Below are positions 5,981 to 6,638 of a stretch of 6,638 nt of DNA, piece by piece. Made by a program: the position numbers and the translations under genes. This stretch comes from Clostridia bacterium (GTDB lineage Bacteria; Bacillota; Clostridia; Oscillospirales; CAG-272): NCBI GenBank assembly GCA_017504335.1, contig JAFVRI010000146.1:1-6638 (forward strand), given 5' to 3'. A model generated the notes under the pieces. That model was not told the DNA's origin. It saw only the letters and a list, made by a program, of their open reading frames with translations, and ran no database searches. Within the stretch, counting starts at the first letter, position 1, and each line of letters starts with the position of its first letter.

Positions 5981-6638
5981 TATGCATCCTTGCTTTCTTT
6001 TTGCGCGCGGCGCAGCTGAGTCAGGGACATATGATAGGTCTGCTGGATCAGGCGCGCGGTGTGCCGCTCGGAATAATTGATCCGTTCCGCAATGTCCTTG
6101 AGGGAGAGGGATCGGTTATTCAAAAGGTTGTCCAAAAGGACACAAACATCCTCGCGGTCATGCTCAAGCCCGCCCGGTCCCTTGGGGCTCTCAAAGGCAC
6201 CCAGCGTCTCAAAGAGGGAGAGAATCAGCGCGGAGATCTCCGCCTTGAGTCGGCAATGGCTTTTTAAAGAGCCGCTCCAGTCGGACTGCTCGATGGCGAC
6301 AAGCTGTTGAAGCAGACAAGAGGGAACTGTGACAGGGTGGGAGGCATGCTGTGTGAGCGCATCCTCAAAGGCACGGAAAAATCCCGCCTTTCCTTTTTTC
6401 TCCGAAAGGGAAAAGGATAAAACGGCAGAGTGGTAGCGATCTGCCCGAGACACGGGAACATGTGTTGTCAAGGGAGGAATGATCAGCATCTGATTGGCAT
6501 GAAGGGGGATGGCCGTTCCTTCGATTTGGTAATTGTAGGTGCCTTGGGAACACAGATGGATCTCGTAGTATTGATGGGAATGTGGGTTGTGCGTAATTTC
6601 GGATGACGAAAGGAGAGAAATGTGAAATACGCGGAAAG
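5980..6638 (-). CDS. AraC-family regulator, 5' end cut by window edge, short C-terminus
   Basis: The open frame runs from the right edge leftward, giving 218 complete codons without a visible start. The ATG at 6489 is internal, because conserved sequence continues upstream of it. The N-terminal part is the AraC cupin: THNPHSHQYYEIHLCSQG, then a P-L-T-T-H turn, typical of ligand-sensing regulators. The ligand cannot be told. Near the C-terminus LSLKDIAERINYSERHTARL is the first helix-turn-helix of an AraC DNA-binding domain, followed by IQQTYHMSLTQLRRAQ. The protein then stops at KESKDA, about 50 residues earlier than usual, so the second helix-turn-helix and its GF-x-D-x-S-Y-F signature are absent. 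The stop lies next to the shared terminator, and the DNA beyond is the convergent pgsA gene, so the missing part is not merely out of frame. It could be a natural one-motif variant or a truncated gene with altered DNA binding. Confidence 0.85.
   Translation of the reverse strand, partial: FRVFHISLLSSSEITHNPHSHQYYEIHLCSQGTYNYQIEGTAIPLHANQMLIIPPLTTHVPVSRADRYHSAVLSFSLSEKKGKAGFFRAFEDALTQHASHPVTVPSCLLQQLVAIEQSDWSGSLKSHCRLKAEISALILSLFETLGAFESPKGPGGLEHDREDVCVLLDNLLNNRSLSLKDIAERINYSERHTARLIQQTYHMSLTQLRRAQKESKDA

Noticed and set aside
5262..5987. 241-codon minus-strand open frame opposite pgsA
   Set aside because: It is histidine- and glutamine-rich because it mirrors hydrophobic membrane codons of pgsA, and it runs through the terminator palindrome.
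6264..6553. Minus-strand open frames of 62 and 65 codons overlapping the AraC-type gene
   Set aside because: They are in other frames of the same region, and the AraC frame alone shows family conservation.

Overview
The window looks like chromosomal DNA of a Bacillota (probably Clostridia) species with a medium GC content. The evidence is strong AAGGAG-type ribosome binding sites at 7-9 nt spacing, TTGACA-17-TATAAT-type promoters with extended -10 elements, and the rimO-pgsA gene pair, which is a common arrangement in Clostridia. I cannot place it more precisely from the sequence alone.

Layout. The left part (minus strand, 1-1708) is typA/bipA, a ribosome-associated translational GTPase. Its reading frame is broken near 184-188: codons 1-508 are in one frame, and the next 61 codons, still perfectly recognisable as TypA, continue in another frame to the left edge. 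A 226-bp AT-rich divergent promoter region (1709-1934) separates typA from a rightward block. That block starts with a promoter (1873-1901), then a HAD-family phosphatase (1935-2603), and 12 nt later a cytoplasmic GH29 alpha-L-fucosidase (2616-3872). A second strong promoter (3890-3918), whose -35 box lies in the loop of a small hairpin, then drives rimO (3952-5304, methylthiotransferase for ribosomal protein S12) and pgsA (5319-5945, phosphatidylglycerophosphate synthase). These two are coupled by a Shine-Dalgarno site that overlaps the rimO stop codon. A perfect 26-nt palindrome with T-rich tails on both strands (5951-5980) ends this operon and also a leftward AraC-type regulator (5980 to beyond 6638). 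The regulator runs off the right edge and appears to lack the second helix-turn-helix of its family.

How the genes fit together. typA and rimO both act on the ribosome. pgsA makes the precursor of phosphatidylglycerol. The phosphatase/fucosidase pair is a small catabolic or metabolite-repair insert between housekeeping genes, with no transporter or fucose pathway gene in view. I see no convincing new defence, mobile or RNA system here. The points most worth a second look are the typA frameshift, the shortened AraC regulator and the promoter/hairpin overlap in front of rimO. No tRNA, rRNA, CRISPR array or insertion sequence was recognised.
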